Of a stretch of DNA of 64,000 bases, positions 61,609-64,000 are shown piece after piece. Where the stretch lies: contig OY856186.1 of assembly GCA_963693315.1 (NCBI GenBank), forward strand, positions 82,715,676 through 82,779,675, in the 5' to 3' direction. The position numbers and the translations under genes were made by a program. Origin of the DNA: Diogma glabrata (taxonomy: Eukaryota; Arthropoda; Insecta; Diptera; Cylindrotomidae). Every line of letters begins with the position of its first letter. The first letter of the stretch is position 1. The notes below the pieces were generated by a model, which ran no database searches, had not been told where the DNA came from, and saw nothing but the letters and a program-made list of their open reading frames with translations.

Positions 61609-61685
61609 TGGTTCTTGTTGTGATACTTTTTTCATCATTGGTTGGAACCATAGATGGTTCTTGTTGTGATACTTTTTTCATCATT
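61609..61685. repeat. 31-bp direct repeat, two copies
   Basis: TGGTTCTTGTTGTGATACTT and the following TTTTCATCATT are repeated exactly at 61609-61639 and 61655-61685 (46-bp period). A minus-strand frame across it (61484-61750) reads the two copies in different frames, so it is unlikely to be a coding repeat. Confidence 0.7.
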
Positions 61686-61789
61686 CTGTCTGAATGGGGA
61701 CCTTTCTCCATGACCCAGTTAATCCGGTTAGATCTGCTGCATCCGATCACAACATAACCTCCAGTTGTAGAATTTCATGATTCATTTGG

Positions 61790-62295
61790 ATTCTATATTA
61801 ATTTTCAGCAACTTTACAAAGTGCGTTTAGACGACCGCGAAAGATGTTTTGAGTGTGTCTAAAAAACCTCGTATGCGACAAAGACACGGACTTTAATATA
61901 TGCTTCCATGTCGTTTGACGATGTGATAACAGACCCGAGGCGTTTGAAGTTTTCCACTCGTTCTACTTCGTATGCGGTACTACCTACAGATTTCTGGAAG
62001 ACACGTTTGGGATGTTGTTAAACATTTAATTTTGCCGCTGGTTTATTTAGGTATGTTGAATATGCAGTTTTACGTCTCGAAAAGTATGAACGCGAGTGTA
62101 TCATCTTGTCGACCATCAAATGTTATCGCAAAAGGGTCGAAAACTTACCTTTGGATTACTATTCTACAGTTGGATCCCGATGTTATGATTTTACACAGAG
62201 AAATAAACAATTTCTGGAAAGGCATATGAGCGCGGGACAAAGATTATCGCGGATGATACTATTATATGCTTGCTTGAAATCAATGTAGTGTTTGT
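61790..62295 (-). pseudogene. Decayed RTE-like LINE reverse transcriptase
   Basis: On the minus strand, near 62287, IDFKQAYNSIIRDNL matches the RT motif with DFxQAYDSI. Near 61985-61890, YEVERVENFKRLGSVITSSN matches the downstream FKYLGS block of RTE/BovB-type LINEs. Between and after them are stops and frameshifts, and the YxDD box was not seen. It is an old, dead relic. Confidence 0.55.
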
Positions 62296-62664
62296 TAATT
62301 CTAATGTTGTACGCTCAACATTTTTTTCCCGGATCATGCTTAAGGTAAAACTTTGATCTGTGGTCGAAAGGTTGGGAAGAAAACCACACTGACATTCTCT
62401 AATGATGGACTCGCCGAATGGAATTGGCGATCAAGTACAAGCTAGCAAGTAGTTCAGTTCAGTAGTGCGATGACACGATAAAATGCACACACCTAAGATG
62501 ATAACATTTCTTATTTAGTGGAACAATGTGACTTGTGAGCTCTTTACCATTCGGCAGATAAAACTTATTGGTCCAGAATGGCAGAGGGATAAGTTGGTAT
62601 ATACATGGAACAATAGCTGCGCCACAATCTTTAATTTGATGAACTTCATTCGTTTGATCTACGA

Positions 62665-63005
62665 GTGTGACAACTTCGTGTACTGCAGTCCCTGCCATTG
62701 ATATATTGACATAACAATTGCATTGTGATATCACAAGACTAGCCTACATGAATACATGATGTCTTAGGGATGCTATCGAATGAACTATTCAGTCAACACT
62801 CAACAGTAGCAACCTCAATCATATTTTTTATATTGGTCTTTGTTATATTATTAAATATGTGATAGACTTTATTGTTTAGTTATCTATTTAAAAAAAAACA
62901 AAAGTTCGTCGATTGACACCTCAAAACGCTCAGAAGGTTTTTTTATATTGTGTGTGACACATTGTAATTCCTACTAAACAACACATTTTATTTTTAAAAA
63001 ATATA
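62665..63005 (+). mobile_element. Internally deleted LINE copy, second example
   Basis: The first half (GTGTGACAACTTCGTGTACT, GTCCCTGCCATTGA, GTGATATCACAAG, GATGTCTTAGGG) matches the leader at 15918-16080 and, in reverse, 60250-60090. After TTGTTTAGTTATC and an A run it passes directly into the LINE 3' end (TGTGACACATTGTAATTCCT, CTAAACAACACATTTTA) and a short A-rich end. The leader is also shortened here by about 290 bp relative to the 15.9-kb copy. Confidence 0.6.
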
Positions 63006-63671
63006 ACCTTCATATTTTGTTGCAATGTCGTTGTTTTCAGTTCTGGTGGTTGTGGATTTTGGAAGGAAATCTTTTGTTAGATGCCGAGCATTTACACTTT
63101 GGAATTTTCATAAGCAGCTTGCTGGTTGATGTTTTCGATACATGGTAAAGTGTTTGCGGTCGATCTTGTAATGATGCCGAGATAATCCGCCTCGAGCTTA
63201 CAGAGAAAGATTGTTTTTTTCTTGTCCGTTCTGATGTTGAGGTTTTTCTAAAAACCTATTTACACGTTTATATAGCGATCCTCTTGATCTAAGACAGGCG
63301 GGCGCCGCAATCCGCCCCTTGAGGACATAGAAAACAGACACTTGAATTGCATTGATTATAAGGCGCTAATAACTCGCTGTGAAATGTAGTATCGAGAACA
63401 ACCCGTATTTACTCTGCACTTCTCCACTACAACAAATTTATAGAATTGTAAGATAAAAAATATCGTCCCCAACTTTATCGTATTTCATCGACTAGAAAGC
63501 ATTTATGTGTAACTATATTTTAGAAAAATGGAAAGGAAGCTCAGAAAATGATTTATTTCGACTCTAAACAAGCTTTAAAAAAAAAATTACTACCAATTTA
63601 TAAAAAGAAATAGTTTTTTTTATTTATTGATAAAAAAATTTTATTTTCAATCTAGTTTAGAATCACAATAA

Positions 63672-64000
63672 ATGTTGTTGTTGTTGTTGTTGTAGCGACG
63701 GTTTAGGTGCTAATCCTCCGGATCCATGTCCAGGTTCAGGAACTCTGCTACTGCTTTTGGACAGTACCACAAATCTTCCTTCGTCAGGTTAGTTACATTT
63801 TTAGGACATCTGAACCCCTCAAATGCGGGACACTTGTCAATAATTTCAGGATCAATTCTACACATGTAGTTGTTTACGATGCGAGACCAACCGAATCTTA
63901 GTTGAGCTAGGATGGATCTGGGGCTACGGGGCAATTGAACCTCTTCGGCAGCGACTTTTGGTGGCTTTTTATTTAGAACTCTATTTGGGGCGTAGTTCCT
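63672..64000 (-). pseudogene. 3' end of another LINE with (CAA)n tail
   Basis: The minus-strand frame 63934-63710 carries a C-terminal LINE block: CRIDPEIIDKCPAFEG, then VTNLTKEDLWYCPKAVAEFL and a stop. This is the Cys/His-poor end of the ORF2 tail domain seen in R1/LOA/I-type elements. Its 3' end is a (CAA)n microsatellite (63672-63693 as TTG repeats on the plus strand), a usual way for such LINEs to end. The rest of the element would lie beyond the right edge of the window. Whether the full ORF is intact cannot be judged. Confidence 0.55.

Overview
The window looks like a piece of an AT-rich insect nuclear genome. It has spliced genes with GT-AG introns and insect-type gene families (a secreted serpin, an LRPPRC/bsf-type PPR protein). 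It also carries a heavy load of arthropod-type transposons: Ty3/gypsy, jockey-like and RTE-like LINEs, Harbinger, and many foldback/MITE elements. I cannot name the species. No rRNA, canonical tRNA, CRISPR or operon structure was seen.

Layout. 0-1.7 kb: the 5' part (signal peptide plus N-terminal half) of a minus-strand serpin whose remaining exons lie off the left edge. 1.9-7.3 kb: non-coding DNA filled with foldback elements and MITEs, some nested. 7.4-7.8 kb: a possible decayed membrane-protein exon. 7.8-14.9 kb: an older repeat with a (TA)n core, split by a very young, apparently intact Ty3/gypsy element with identical 442-bp LTRs. 14.9-34.7 kb: gene-poor DNA with LINE fragments, a deleted LINE derivative, a 1.6-kb inverted repeat with a tRNA-derived core, and several palindromic elements. 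34.7-40.8 kb: a second, related and apparently intact Ty3/gypsy element with 715-bp LTRs differing at three sites. 41.0-44.1 kb: a two-gene Harbinger DNA transposon (DDE transposase and Myb/SANT-like partner, converging). 45.8-49.1 kb: MITEs, including a three-copy head-to-tail array. 50.4-57.3 kb: the host-gene core, a divergent pair encoding the shared RNA polymerase I/III subunit RPAC1 (minus) and an LRPPRC-like mitochondrial PPR protein (plus), 172 bp apart with a CACGTG E-box between them. 57.4-64 kb: a graveyard of LINE fragments.

Main observations. Both Ty3/gypsy elements place the same slippery heptamer (A AAA AAC) one codon before the gag stop, with pol in the -1 frame. In the second element a strong hairpin follows after a short spacer, a textbook -1 frameshift signal. 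A LINE family appears both as ORF-bearing copies and as short copies in which the 5' leader is joined directly to the end of ORF2 and the 3' tail, suggesting a LINE-derived non-autonomous family. A roughly 400-bp element at 30.85-31.26 kb can fold into a three-way junction and lies between 12-bp direct repeats. Three MITEs of different length and interior share one terminal sequence.

All coordinates were read by eye. Splice sites were inferred from GT-AG signals and reading frame. Family names rest on recognised motifs, not on searches.
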